From positions 71,342 to 135,341 of the forward strand of contig JBAMJV010001805.1 of NCBI GenBank assembly GCA_037951105.1: a stretch of 64,000 nucleotides of DNA. Direction: 5' to 3'. Source of the DNA: Echinarachnius parma. Its lineage: Eukaryota > Echinodermata > Echinoidea > Clypeasteroida > Echinarachniidae. A program made the position numbers and the translations under genes. This document shows, piece by piece, positions 39,945 through 51,900 of the stretch (the first letter of the stretch is position 1; each line of letters opens with the position of its first letter). The notes under the pieces are model-generated. The model made no database searches, was not told the DNA's origin, and saw only the letters and a program-made list of their open reading frames with translations.

Positions 39945-40114
39945 CAATAGACCGCTTCTGTAATGTATGCAAATAATATGCGTATGACGTCAGACCGTTG
40001 GCAAGCTTAACAATAGTAACTAGGTCCGGCAGGCTCCGGCAAACTTAGCTTGCAGGAGCTAGTTACTATTGTCATACGCATATTATTTGCATACATTACA
40101 GAAGCGGTCTATTG
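39945..40114. mobile_element. 170-bp MITE with 44-bp perfect inverted ends
   Basis: CAATAGACCGCTTCTGTAAT at the left and ATTACAGAAGCGGTCTATTG at the right; the match runs on through 'gtatgcaaataatatgcgta'. The 5-bp flanks are not obviously duplicated. Confidence 0.92.
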
Positions 40115-40149
40115 GGAGAGAGAACTCCTGCCTTAAAGTTAGTGAATAA

Positions 40150-40368
40150 ATGTATTTGTGTGTGCCTCTGAGTGTGTTTGTGTGTGTATGTTACAAAAAA
40201 GAAACAAATGTGTGTGAATGTGCGTGTGTTTGTGTGAATGTGCATGTGTTTGTGTAAATGTGAATGTGCATGCGTTTATGTGAATGTGCATGCGTTTATG
40301 TGAATGTGCGTGTGTTTGTCTGAAGGTATGCACGTTTGTGTGAATGTGCGTGTGTGTGTGTATGTAAA

Positions 40369-40410
<42 letters not shown>

Positions 40411-40460
40411 TTTGTGTGTGTGTGTGTGTGTATGTGTGTGTGTATGTATGTGTGTTATGA
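40150..40460 (+). repeat. (GT)n-rich microsatellite
   Basis: TGTGTG with interspersed 'aatgtgcatgcgtttatg' units (40220-40320), then pure GT to 40460. Confidence 0.95.
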
Positions 40461-41217
40461 AAAGGGAAAGTCTTTTTAGAAGGCAATAAAGAAAAAATAT
40501 ATCTTGATATAAAGTTATATCTGGAATATCACCCCCTCAAAAAAAGATGAAAGGTTGAAATTAGAGGCCTTGCAAAGTTCGAAAATTTCAAACATCAAAA
40601 TTGTCCAAGGTCATTTTGGATTTTAAAAAATACAAAATTGGAAAACCCCAAAAATAGAGATTTAGTGTCAAAAACTGCACTTTCCTTGTCTCAAATCATA
40701 TGACTTTTAAAAAGTCATTATTTATGATTTGAGTTTTCTGTCCATTTCGGAGATGGATTTCCAAAACAAACAAGTTTTGATAGGGGTTGGGTGGATGGGG
40801 TGAGCTCTATCCAAATTTTATTTGGATGTTTGGAATTTGCAAGTTGAATTACGGTAGACCATTCGTATGCTTAGAATAAAACATATTCAAAGGCAAAGAA
40901 TGCAATAATATTAGAGACTTCTAAAAAAAATTATAAATAACATCTGACTCCTTGATAATCACAAATGTGACTGTTTTTACCAAATTGTATGCCTTTTAAG
41001 AAGAGAAATCCATACCCAGTAGGAGTTTGAAACTCCTATATCGCAGGCCTAGATCTCTGTGTTTGTAGGTCACCTGACACACAACCATAACATGGATCAT
41101 GTGACTTCGTTCGTAAGTGGCCGCTGCATGATTATGCGAGGATCGTGCGCAGCTGCCAGCCGCGGCCGCCGCGCCCGGCCGGCCGGCCGGGCGGGCAGCC
41201 GGGGCGAGAGCTAGACG

Positions 41218-41968
41218 GCCTTAGCTTTACTTCTACTTCTACTTCTACGTCGATACTCAGCAGGATCCAAAAGTCCGGATATAATGCCGAGGAACGAATA
41301 AACAAAACAAAACAAGACAACACAAAACAGAACAGTAAACATATAGTGTGTGACCTCGGCCTAATTGCCGAGGGCGGGAAATGCTCTTCTGAAGGTCGCC
41401 AGCGAGTTGGCACCTAATGCATTTGTTGGAAGAGCATTCCAAGACAGGACTGTCCGCGGGAAGAAGGAGTTCTTGTATACTTCAGTTCGACATTGGAGTA
41501 GCTGGTACTTATTTTCGTGATATTGACGAGTGTTATTAGGCGCCATCGGCATAATGAATGCGGTTGGGTCGATAGCAACAAGTCCATTTTGTATTTTGAA
41601 CATCATATTCAGGCTTGAAGCTAATCTTCTTCTTTCCAGCGTCTCCCATTTAAGATGTTGTATCATGGCCGAAACGCTGCTCCTTCTTTGGTAGTCACTG
41701 GAGACGAATCTAGCAGCCCGTCTTTGAACTGCTTCAATTTTGGAGATGTTTTTGTTCGTATGCGGGTTCCAGACAGAGGAGCAGTACTCTAAATGTGGCC
41801 TAACAAGCGCAAAATAGGCTTGTTGGCGAATCTTCTGTGTTGTTTTCCGCAGGTTTCTGCTGACAAGGCCTAGCATCCGGTTGGCACGTGCTGTGATGTT
41901 GGTGATGTGGCCATTCCAAGAAAGGGTGGACGAGAATAGGAGGCCAAGGTACCAGTTATTTCGTTCTC
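41218..41968 (-). mobile_element. 5'-truncated jockey/CR1-type LINE next to the arylsulfatase exon
   Basis: Minus-strand frame has [52 protein letters not shown] and IEAVQRRAARFV, the C-terminal end of a non-LTR reverse transcriptase ORF, closing ...AFPALGN. The 3' end is a (GAAGTA)n tail (complement ACTTCTACTTCTACTTCTAC at 41228). The truncated 5' end lies within ~15-20 bp of the sulfatase ATG. Confidence 0.9.
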
Positions 41969-41980
41969 CGCGACGCTGCC

Positions 41981-42232
41981 ATGGATATCTTTGTTTTTCA
42001 AGTTCTACTCTTCGCCCTTCTGGGTGTTGGTAAGGGCAGAGCAACCCCTCCAAACATCGTATTCATCTTGGCAGATGATTACGGCTTTCATGATGTTGGA
42101 TACCACAACAACGACCTTATCAAAACACCGAATTTAGATGCACTTGCATCGTCCGGAGTCAAGTTGGAGAATTATTACGTGCAGCCGATCTGCACGCCCA
42201 CACGAAGTCAGCTGTTGAGCGGAAGATATCAG
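41981..42232 (+). CDS. Arylsulfatase first coding exon
   Basis: 84 codons from ATG in a strong GCCATGG context. Residues 1-20 ([20 protein letters not shown]) look like a signal peptide. [20 protein letters not shown] holds the conserved metal-binding Asp pair; [16 protein letters not shown] has the CxPxR motif whose Cys becomes formylglycine, the catalytic residue of sulfatases. The type is closest to ARSB/ARSI/ARSJ (desulfation of glycosaminoglycan-type sugars in lysosome or secreted). Donor GTAATG, phase 0. I found no next exon (expected GKWHLG motif) in the following 20 kb, so the gene is incomplete here or the exon is an orphan. Confidence 0.85.
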
Positions 42233-43930
42233 GTAATGTATGTAAACACCACCCTAGGGTCACTCTCATAGGCAGGCTGCAGTAAACAAATTTGTGAGAC
42301 TGGCAAAAATCATAAAATCATTTCTAGCTAAAATCTCACCAATTAATCAAACTTAACATAACAGGGGGTTAGAATTGAATATAATTTAAAACTTACATGA
42401 GCTTTCCAATGTCAGAAGCACTTTAAATTCCAGTTTTTTTAATTATTTGATCTATGACTTGAAGCTCCAATCTGAGCCTGAGCTTTCTGACTGTGCAGCC
42501 CTCAACCACAGGTTTTAGAACAGTTGTTTACATGTTTAGGCTTGTCTGCCAGCCAGTATTATCAAAAGGCTGAAGGGATTATTTCAGAGATTAGTGTCTG
42601 AATGACCTAACTGACAATGGGTTCTGCAAAGTACTATGACTTGTACTATTTGCAGGCGTGCAGCATTTCAATAGGTGTCTGGACAAGACAATAGTCAATA
42701 CATGTGGCTTTTGTATTGCATTCCAAAGTATATAACAATGAATATAGGTAGTCCAAGAAGACTAAAGGTAGAGACATTTACATTAACATTTGGACGTTTT
42801 TTTTTAACATGTCATACCTTTAGTCCTAGTCCATAGTGTACATGTTCTGTATCTAGCCACTTATCCACCCAAAAAACCCTCCAATTTGGTTGGAAATATT
42901 TCGGCTACTCACCTGAATTTTCACGACTAGGCAGATGTTTACTCTCTTTCTGCAATTGTGCTGTCCCAAATACGTTTACAAGTTGTAATTCTGGTAAAAT
43001 TAACACTTTTCCGAGGTAAACACAGCCCGATGTTTGATGACCAAGAAATTCCCGTAACATGCTATTCAACTCAATTGCACATGGTAGTATTGTATTCGCC
43101 GTGTAGACATTTGCATAACACACGGCTCGCGAATATAATACCGTTGCATGTATAACCTGTACGCGCGCGCCGTATCCTCTATATAATATACAGTAGAGGA
43201 TACGGCGCGCGCGCGTGCAGGTTATACACATAGAAGTATGACTCCAACACTGCCGTTGTAGAACTAGAAGGCAAACTGTATTGCCCGTAGGTACCGTACC
43301 CCATACACTTTGTACATAAAACAATGGCGGGCTGACGGTCTTGTTTACGAGCAGTATTGAACGGAGGAAGTTCGTCTCAAAACTGCATTGTGGGGAGGTG
43401 AAATGACAAAACAATAGGAATGTGCGTAAGGCGCGCACTTTACCAAGCGCACTCACACTGTACATTTTCTATGGCAAAGATGTCATTAGCGCGTACATTT
43501 GTGATTTTGCGCGCGATGAATTTGTAAACAATTTTTGCCCTTGGCTGAGACAGTGATCCGTGTATGAAGAGCGACTCTTCTGCAAATATTGAGAAATCAT
43601 AAACAGTATTTAACACAAAATGTAACTTAAAAGGTGGTTTTATTAATTGGGTAGAAAAGGGCAACACAAATTGATTACGCTAGATAAAGAAGTGGTGAAT
43701 ATTTCACCGCTCAATGTGATGTATTTTATTATTTAATTCCAGATCAATTTCGAAATACACAGCCTGTCATACTTTTGGTGACGTTTTGTGACGTAGCTAA
43801 ACTGCTTCTAATCGCATGCATACCTAACCGCCATGGCGGCTGAGTTCACCCCCCCTGGTTTATTCATACTTCTATGCCTGTTTTCACACCGGAAGCATAT
43901 CTCGGTCATAAGGTCAACCCCAACCACGAG
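42233..43930. other. No coding sequence seen; possible sulfatase intron
   Basis: Apart from the GC-alternating hairpin at 43151-43227 and some CGCG-rich stretches (43430-43510), no structure was found. Confidence 0.5.
43151..43227. repeat. GC-rich hairpin with CGCGCG arms
   Basis: TATAACCTGTACGCGCGCGC, 'cgtatcctct' and the complement 'agaggatacg', GCGCGCGCGTGCAGGTTATA flank a 15-base loop. The arms carry alternating CG runs. Confidence 0.85.
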
Positions 43931-44017
43931 TCTCGAATCTGATTGTGTTCAGACGGTAAAAAAAATAGACTGCGCGCAGTCGCGCGCTTATCGCGCGCTC
44001 ATTCTGCGCAAAATCTT

Positions 44018-44216
44018 ACAAGTATCTTGTGGTTATCTTGTGGTTTGCAAACCACAAGATAACCACGAGATTGCGCATATTTTGCAGTGCGCGCAATCTC
44101 GTGGTTTGGAAACCACAAGATAACCACGAGTTTTGCGTGTTCAAACGAGCGCTAACCACAAGATATTCTTAAGAATTGCAAACCACAAGATAACCACAAG
44201 ATAACCACGAGATTGA
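44018..44216. repeat. Palindrome array of AACCACAAGAT motif
   Basis: ATCTTGTGGTTATCTTGTGG then TTTGCAAACCACAAGATAAC is a nearly perfect palindrome; the motif or its complement occurs about ten times to 44216, with ATCTCGTGGTT/AACCACGAGAT variants. Confidence 0.9.
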
Positions 44217-44224
44217 CTTTCATC

Positions 44225-44375
44225 GTCTGAATGCGGCTACTGTAATCGCTTGCTCTCCGAGTCTTGTCGATGAGCGGATTAGTTGCATAAATAAACGTCG
44301 CTCACAGTGCGTACAAATATATGCGTGGATGGCTGATCGATTTAGACGCCACATAGATTGGAGATAATAAGATGT
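44225..44375. repeat. Dispersed repeat U, copy 1
   Basis: 'gagcggattagttgcataaa', 'aaacgtcgctcacag', 'gcgtacaaatatatgcgtgg' recur at 51485-51660 ('gagcgaactatcgcataaat', 'aatgtcgctcacagcgcgta'). Confidence 0.8.
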
Positions 44376-44841
44376 ATGATCCAATTTGAATTTATCCATG
44401 ACAAGTGACACTTTTAACTGCGTACAAACCTATTGCATCGTTCATAGCTTTCAGTAATAAAGATACATTTCACCCACTCGTTATCAGCCTGGGAAAGTGG
44501 AATAGAAGTGAACTATTCCTATAACCCTTTAAAATATCATCAATGTTCTCGCAAAACCTCACAAAATAGGTAATGTTGATGTTGCATCATCATACATTTC
44601 AAATTATTTTGATAAAAGAGTGGTTGTAACTTGTGGTGTCTGGAGGGCGCCCCTTGTGTTAACAGCTGCCTTTTGTATGAAAAGAACCCTGTAACTAAGT
44701 CGTTTATATGTTTATCTACCATTCAAGCATTATTGAATTATAACTGTTAGTTTTTAATCATAGGTGATGCCGATGTTCCATCATCATACATTCCAAAAAC
44801 GCACAAGTCTCTCCATGAAAGCAGACCTTTGTATGTATGTG

Positions 44842-45058
44842 CCCGGCGCAGACAGAGCCGACTCGACCCGATCCGACTGGTTTTCAGTCGGTTCAGCTCA
44901 GTAAACGTTGCCTCATGACTCCTGTTTTGCCAGTCAAGAGCCAGTCAGAGATCATACGAGGCCGATTCAACATGTTGAATCGGCTACGACTGAGAGAAAC
45001 CGACCATAGCCTGAATGAAAACCAGTCGGATCGGATCGAATCGGCTCTGTGTGCGGAT
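44842..45058. mobile_element. CCCGGCGCAGAC MITE, copy 1
   Basis: Left end CCCGGCGCAGACAGAGCCGA; right end GGATCGAATCGGCTCTGTGT is a diverged complement. Internal 'gatccgactggttttcag' and 'gaaaaccagtcggatc' are complements. Confidence 0.88.
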
Positions 45059-45169
45059 GTCTTAGCACGCTGCATCGCAACACGTACCATTCAAAGCTTG
45101 AATGTGCTTTTTAAATGAAATAGACAATTACAAGTAAAAAATGATGCTGATAAATAGCATCAATATTTA

Positions 45170-45692
45170 TTAAAGGGAAAGTTCAGTTTTGGTTTAGAGG
45201 GCACTTCGAGAAATTAGTTTGTGTGAGGTAATGAACAACTAAGTGTATAATTTGAGGGAGAACACAATTTTTAAAAACAGAACCAACTTTGTTTTATCAA
45301 AATCAGTTAAGAAACAGCTGAAATATTCATAAATACTGTATATCCGATTGGAATAAAAGTTGGGGATAACATTTTATTCAATAATTTAAGAAAATATTAA
45401 AAGATCCTACACATTTCTGAAAATATACCAAAATGGTTTTTAAATTGTTTTTGATGATCTCTCTGTTTAATTATTATTATTAAAAAAACACACATTCATA
45501 TAATTATTTTGGATAATTGTTGTTAACAACTTGATGTGTCTGAAAGACTGCTTGTAGAATTAAAAACATCCCTATAACTTAACTTTGTATATGTTTTTAC
45601 TACAATACAAGCATCATTGAAATTTAACTGTTAGTTTTTAATGATAACTTACACATTTTTAGTTACTAAACAAAACTATACGATCCCTTTAA
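45170..45692. mobile_element. TTAA-flanked AGGG(G/A)TAGTTCAG MITE, copy 1
   Basis: TTAAAGGGAAAGTTCAGTTT to GATCCCTTTAA; interior 'gtgtgaggtaatgaacaac' and 'caatttttaaaaacagaacc' match the copies at 49998 and 54179. Confidence 0.8.
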
Positions 45693-45732
45693 TTCTCTGT
45701 TATTACCTACCCCTGTATGCATGCATCTTAAG

Positions 45733-45950
45733 CCCGGCGCAGACAGAGCCGACTCGACCCGATCCGACTGGTTTTCACTCAGGCTAGAGTCAGTTTCGCT
45801 CAGTCGAAGCCGATCCAACATACTGATTCGGCCTCGAATGACCTCCGACTGGCAATTGACTGGACAAACCGGAGTCCAGAGGCAGCGCATACTGAGTTAA
45901 TCAGGCTGAAAACCAGTCGGATCGGGTCGAGTCGGCTCTGTCTGCGCCGG
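45733..45950. mobile_element. CCCGGCGCAGAC MITE, copy 2 (intact ends)
   Basis: CCCGGCGCAGACAGAGCCGA at the left, TCGGCTCTGTCTGCGCCGGG at the right; the complement runs about 45 bp inward. Confidence 0.93.
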
Positions 45951-46084
45951 GAATAACATGCTACATCTCAATATGTATACTGTGGCTATACCGAATTCAC
46001 AGCCAGAATATGTTGTTTTTTAAGAAATATACACAGTTTACAAGTTTTTAAAAATCTGAACGTTACAATTTCCCAAGACTTCCT

Positions 46085-46605
46085 TTAAAGGGATAGTTGA
46101 GTATTGGTCAAACTAAACTTTAGTAACCAAAACCTGCACCATTACGGTACAAACTACTACAAAGTAATAGTTATAACTTCATCATGCTCGAAAAGTATAT
46201 ATACACAATTACAAACGACTAAGTAGAACCCCTGTTATCATTCAAAAAGAGCCGCTACAACTCAAGAGAGCGCTATTTAAAAAAATCATTGGTTTTAGCC
46301 TTTTTTCATACAAAATTGTGCATTTAATGTTTGTTAAAATAATGATTCAATAGAGATATCATCAACGACTTTTTAAAAACCTATTCTGATTTTGTTCAAA
46401 GTAGTCTTCGAGCATTTTTTGAAATTTTTCTAAAAAGTCTAAATATCGCCCGGTGATTGCCGGTGAAGAACATTTTGAATAAAAATATATTTATGGATAT
46501 TTCAGCCGTTTCTGAACCGATTTTGATCAAATAAAGTTTATTCCGTCATTAAAATTGTATGTTATTTCGAATTTGACAGTCAGTTTTTCATTATCTCACA
46601 AAAAA
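46085..46605. mobile_element. TTAA AGGGATAGTT MITE, copy 2, reverse orientation
   Basis: Starts TTAAAGGGATAGTTGAG and runs 'aaaacctgcaccattac', 'gttataacttcatcatgctc', which is the reverse complement of the interior of the copy at 49998. The far terminal repeat is missing. Confidence 0.78.
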
Positions 46606-46609
46606 ATAT

Positions 46610-47400
46610 CTTACTTAAAAGTCGGAAAGGATATGTTAGGATTGACAAACGGCAAAGGATTTGTATACATTATAACTATGAAATTCAACGCAATGTGGTA
46701 TGAAGGTAACGTATACTATACTGGAATTTATTTTGTCCGTCAAGCATGTTTCATTCACTGGAATGCATCGTAGTAATCGTAAACATAAACATAAACACGT
46801 AGTACTAAGCAACGTCCAAGCAAGGCTTGACAACTGGCACGAGCTATAACATACTTTCGTCGAATGTTGACTCACCCATCGATATCAATCGCAAGATAAG
46901 GGTTTGTTTACTCCAATCACATCTTTGTAAACGGTCTATCTAACTCGCAGTGCGGCCTAGTTATGAATCGAGGTGAAGTCCCGCTGCTCTGGTCGTTATA
47001 TAAATCATGAGTAAAACTTAGATAATATGAAGTACACATTTACACTAAAAGTTGGTAACATTCCTTTGTATAACCATACACTAAAATGGCGACCGCTTAC
47101 GTCACACTTGTAGGGCGTTACGCGTGGATCCAGTGAATGATATCAGTGATCTCACCTGGTATGTTGGATCATCTGGCGGACCTCACATGAAGCTGCGTGG
47201 ATTTCCCATCAGAGGTTGACGGAGGATAATCATTGGTGAGCCTACATGGGATGGGGAAAATTTGCGTTGTGTGGGCTAACAGATTATTGCACTGTGTTAT
47301 TGTAACAATAACATTTTTAATTTTCTGTCCCATTTCCCCCTTTTTAATGTTTAAATGTCATTTGATAATTTGGAGAGCACGTGATTTCGTCGATCTTTAA
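46610..47400. other. No coding sequence supported
   Basis: At 47117-47208 one frame has SSGGPHMKLRGFPIRG before a stop, faintly like the DNGG...PLRG region of sulfatases, but not enough to call an exon. Confidence 0.4.
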
Positions 47401-47404
47401 CTAC

Positions 47405-47580
47405 GTCCCCTCCGGTTCTTCTTCCTCATCCCCTCCTCCTCCTCCTGCTCCTGCTCCTGCTCCTCCTCCTCTTCCTCCTCCTCCATGTCCTCCTTCTCCT
47501 CCTCCTCCACCACCACCTCTTCCTCATCTTCCTCTTCCTCCTCCTCCTTCTCCTCCACGTCCTCCTCCTCCTCGCCATCA
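47405..47580 (+). repeat. (CCT)n-rich tract
   Basis: Imperfect CCTCCT/CTTCCT triplets; open frames on either strand are composition artefacts. Confidence 0.93.
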
Positions 47581-47639
47581 TTGTCCCTTCATATTGTTCC
47601 CTTGGCAACTCCACTGCATCATAGTTGTTTACCATCTTC

Positions 47640-49640
47640 AGTAGATCCCCCATATCCAGTCGGTAAAGTCCTCCGAGTGCATTTAAGGGTCATTGGGCAG
47701 CAAATATCGCAATTTTAACATCTTTGAGGCAACGCGATAGTGAAAACACGGGGAAGGGTTAGTTATCTGGCCCAAAATTAATAAAACCCCGCTAGCTTAA
47801 TAGTTCTATGCTAAGTCTATTTCAAATGATACGGTTTAGTGAGCAACAAACAGTTTCCTAGTCCTCAACTAGTGTTAGCTGTTTTTAAGCCTTAGGGGCA
47901 CACTAATTTAACCCTAGTTAGCAACTAAAGGATCACGTGTTTAAAATACAGTCACATCATCCAACATAATTATAGACTTAGCATTATGATGTAACTATGC
48001 TAGTCGGCTTTTATGAATATAGGCCCAGTGGTATTTTCATTAGTTAAACTTTCCCGCTCAATTATGTTAATATTATCGATCATCTGGTCATTTTACCAAC
48101 TAGCTTGACCGGCTGAGGTTCGAGCCCCAAGCCTCCTAACTATGAGCCTTATATACCTCTGACCTACAATAACCAGTATTACAATATAATTCGGTACATA
48201 ACACAAGCAAAGAGGTGGATTGACTGCAACGATAGACACTTTGAATCCCTGATCAAGGCAAACAAGACTGACAGAAGATCGAAAGGCGTGCACGGCAAGC
48301 CATTGTGAAACAGAAGCCATCAGACATCCTAGCGAAGTTGTGGACGGTGTAAGTCAAGTCAAGTCCGGTTAAGTCTATATTTCACCCTTTTCAGACAGCA
48401 TGCGATTATATTTCTATAATGATGACATTCCCTTTTGTTATATAATGTGTGTGTTTTCTTTTTGTTTAAAAGTTAAGCTAGGCTGTATACGACTCTCATT
48501 TTACCACATTGGCGATATTTAGTAGATAAGCAGTTTTCAGCAGTATTTTCTTAATTCAAAAGTTAGTTATCAAAGATAACCGCTGTAAGACTGATGGAGG
48601 CCTTCAAATTTCGCCACCGCGACGACTCACTCGATGATTAGTAACTACATTTTGTAACCCTAATTTATTTAGAAGATATTCTGAGAGAAGAAAATTTATC
48701 CTCAGAAGCTTAGGAAAAATTAGATAAGAAGAAGTTAACTAAACATGAAGAATATACTATATTCTTATTAAGCAGAAAGTCAGAAACCCGTCAGAAAAAT
48801 ACTGAAAAGACGAAAATATTCCATGTTTTATGCAAGAGAAATGACTTTGTGCACTGCTTATGTTTCAGACAGAAGGCATATTTCTGTTTCGTTTGTATTT
48901 CTTTGCTCACGAACTCGCATGCTACGTGTATAATGATCACAGCATCTCCTTCCGATGTGCTGGAGAGAAACAGAAAGTGAATAAACCACAATTCGAAAGA
49001 AATCGCTTGGGAGTCTTACAACAGCATAATAATAATACTAATTCAATTATCATATAACGTTTAATACAATGTATTTGTTGTTGTTTTCCTTCACCGCACC
49101 TGAAACGAGACACCATTCTTGTCGGTTGAACTCTCGGGGCCGTCTCGGCGGCGCTTTAATCGGTTGATAGGTGCTAATGGAGTGAAACATGCGGGTCGGG
49201 GTTAACATTGGTTAATAAGTCCACGCAACGTTTTCCTACCGCGTAATTGCCCCATCAATAATGCTCACGCAACATCTCTCACACTGACGCGTTTGCACTC
49301 GTTGTTGATAGAGAATGGAACATTTTGAATATGACATAATAATGTTATTGTTTTAAAAATGTAATTGCAAATCAAATAATTATATGCATGATATATCATA
49401 GAAACATATATAAACTAATTGCGCAAAAGAAACAGAAGTAGACGAATTTTCGATTGTCTATTATTTAAAAAAATAGTTGAAATATACATGCTAATTAAAG
49501 GATTACCCAAACAAAATGTTTTCAATTTGAATTCCATCTAAGCCAATTTGAGATCGCGTGAAAAACTAAAAAATTACTTTTGAAATAATCATATCTATTC
49601 CGTTTTCCCTTTTCTGCTACCGCTTTCTTAATGAGAATAA
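47640..49640. other. No gene recognised; possible tRNA-headed repeat at 48100
   Basis: GGCTGAGGTTCGAGCCCCAA at 48111 resembles a tRNA B-box. The ~80-bp block at 48480-48560 ('ttggcgatatttagtagata', 'ttttcagcagtattttctt') recurs at 55445-55525. Otherwise nothing seen. Confidence 0.4.
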
Positions 49641-49720
49641 GGAATGCGATTACTCAAGCTCGTGCATAGCATAATCTTAGACGTGAGTTCGAACGCACCT
49701 GTACCCCTAAGTTCCGGCGG
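49640..49720 (+). mobile_element. Possible tRNA-derived SINE head
   Basis: GATTACTCAAGCTCGTGCAT and GACGTGAGTTCGAACGCACC have A- and B-box-like form at the usual spacing. Only this piece supports the call. Confidence 0.3.
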
Positions 49721-49997
49721 AATGTCCCCCCTACCATGCCCACCAGTGCGGCCCGACTGATCACGCTGCGCCGGCTAGTTAACTCATTTTCATACTACTT
49801 CGTCCTTTCAACGAAACCCAGTCGGCTGGGTTGTGTGTGCATGCTGTATAAGTTATTGACCCCATTTTTATTATTTCATATGATTCATATGAATTTCTTC
49901 AAATTGATATTGATAAAAAGAAAATTAAACATAAAACGTATGACGGCTTATGCTGTTCTATTCAACGAATAGTGTAGGAAGTGTGTGTAAAGTCGAG

Positions 49998-50541
49998 TTA
50001 AAGGGGTAGTTTAGTTTTGGTAGAGAGGGCGCTGCACATCACAATTTTTTTGTGAGGTAATGAAAAACTGAGAGTCGAATTTGAGAGAACATGCAATTTT
50101 AATGGCAGAATAAACTTTATTTGGTCAAAATCGACCCAGAAACGGCTGAAATATCAATAAATATATCTGATCTTATAATTATTTGGGGCCCAAATAATTA
50201 GATGATTTTTAGAAAAAAATAAAAAAATGCTTGCACTTTTTCAAAAATGTTCAAAAGCGTTTTTTGAATAGTTGTTGATGATCTCTCTATTTAATCATTA
50301 TATCAATAAAACATCACATGCATAATTTTGTATGAAAAATGGTTGAAACCAATGCCTTTTTAAAAAGCGCCCTCTTGTGTTTTAATGGCTCTTTTTGAAT
50401 GATTACAGGCGTTTTACTTAGTCGTTTGTCATTTTGTATACGTTTTGAGCATGGTGGAGTTATAACTATTAGTTTATAATGTTACTGTGCAGGTTTTGGC
50501 TACTAAAGTTCAGCCTTACCAAAACTAAACTACCCCTTTAA
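49998..50541. mobile_element. TTAA-flanked AGGGGTAGTT MITE, copy 3 (most complete)
   Basis: TTAAAGGGGTAGTTTAGTTT to AAACTAAACTACCCCTTTAA; terminal repeats are near complements with TTAA at each edge, consistent with a piggyBac-type target. Confidence 0.92.
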
Positions 50542-50599
50542 CTGATTTTCAAACTTACTTTTTTTTCTTCAAATTTATTTTGTTTCATTGATTGATTTT

Positions 50600-50790
50600 C
50601 CGAAATCACAATCACAATATAATTTACAATAATTCACAAGAATTAACAATAATTAACAATAGTGTACAATATGAATAACAATGAATTTCAACAAACAATC
50701 AACAATAATTAACAATAATTAACAATAATTATCAGTTTACAATCATTAACAATAATTAACAATATAATTAACAATGAATTTCAACAAATT
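50600..50790 (+). repeat. AACAATAATTAACAATAATT short tandem repeat
   Basis: Degenerate ~10-bp units of ACAATAATTA, broken by 'aatgaatttcaaca' which occurs twice. Confidence 0.9.
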
Positions 50791-51484
50791 TGTAATACAT
50801 TTTATCAACCTACAACTACGAGTGCAGACTACAATCTATATTACTAAATCGATTTTATCAAAGAGGAATCAAACAAAATTGGGTATAAACTAAGGCAATT
50901 TCTTATTAAATACAAACATACTTGGCGAGGATTTTATTTCAAAGGGAAGAATATTATATTCATGTGCGCCTCTATACATAAATGTGCATTTAAGAAATTC
51001 TGTTTGATTTCCGTTTGATCTTTATAGAGAGTAATTATAATAATAAAATCGAAAGGATCTTTTTAAATAAGGTGGAGTTAACTCATGTGTTGCCTTATAT
51101 ACCATCGAGTTTAAATGAGAATTTCGCCTTGCTGCTAATGATTTTAAACCAACTCCATCATGCAAATCTATAATTGACATACGTCTATATATCTAAGGGC
51201 TATCCCTAAAATAATTCTGCAAGCTCTGTTTTGGAGTTTTGGAGCTTCTGCAATAAATCAGTGTGTTCAGCACAAGCTGTTCCATATACCAGGTCTCCAT
51301 AATCAAATATTGGGAGAATCATTGCTTTCGAGAAAAGGAAAAACATATATTACAGTGTATAAAAGGCTGTTTTATGCTATTATTTTCACCGAAAGGTATA
51401 CACAATGACTACTCTATATATTATAATAACTCTATGCTAGTGACCAAGTGTCACTCCACGACGCCGTGCGTGCGCGCATAGGAT

Positions 51485-51660
51485 CATGTATACTGTAAGT
51501 AGTCACTTGCGCTCTGAGTCTTTTTGATGAGCGAACTATCGCATAAATAAATGTCGCTCACAGCGCGTACAAACATGTGCATGATTGACTCATCGAACAT
51601 ACATTATTTCCCGGATTTAGAGCGCAATATGGATTTAGACGCAAAAGAGATTGGAGATAT
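51485..51660. repeat. Dispersed repeat U, copy 2
   Basis: Same block order as 44225-44375, ending 'gatttagacgcaaaagagat' versus 'gatttagacgccacatagat'. Confidence 0.8.
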
Positions 51661-51767
51661 AGGAAGGGTGTGTCACATTGAATTAACTTAGGGACAACAA
51701 CAAAACTATATCTTCACATAATACCGACAGTATATCGGACAGTCTGGAAACCACTATCTTTCTGTTT

Positions 51768-51900
51768 TGTTGTTGTTGCTGTTGATGTTCTTGCTTTTGT
51801 TATTGTTGGTTTTGATGTGGTTGTTGATTTTGTTGTTGATGTTGTAGTTGTTGTTGTCGCTATTGTTGTTGCTGATGGTATTATTATTATTTTGATTTTG
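51768..51900 (+). repeat. (TTG)n tract
   Basis: Imperfect TTGTTG with TGA and TGC variants. Confidence 0.9.

Larger units (their letters stand above)
37346..40495 (+). other. XRN1: Probable XRN1 3' UTR and downstream flank
   Basis: AATAAA hexamers occur at 37443, 39748 and 40485 among others; I cannot tell which is used. The UTR start carries three diverged ~150-bp units, and two MITEs lie further down. Confidence 0.5.

Noticed and set aside
44837..45118. Coding frame of 93 codons
   Set aside because: Lies on the CCCGGCGCAGAC MITE; the same kind of frame appears on both strands of its palindrome.
47110..47210. Possible later sulfatase exon (SSGGPHMKLRGFPIRG)
   Set aside because: Similarity to the DNGG...PLRG region is weak, a stop follows directly and no acceptor is convincing.
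48093..48320. 75-codon minus-strand frame
   Set aside because: Overlaps a tRNA-like repeat piece and has no recognised domain.
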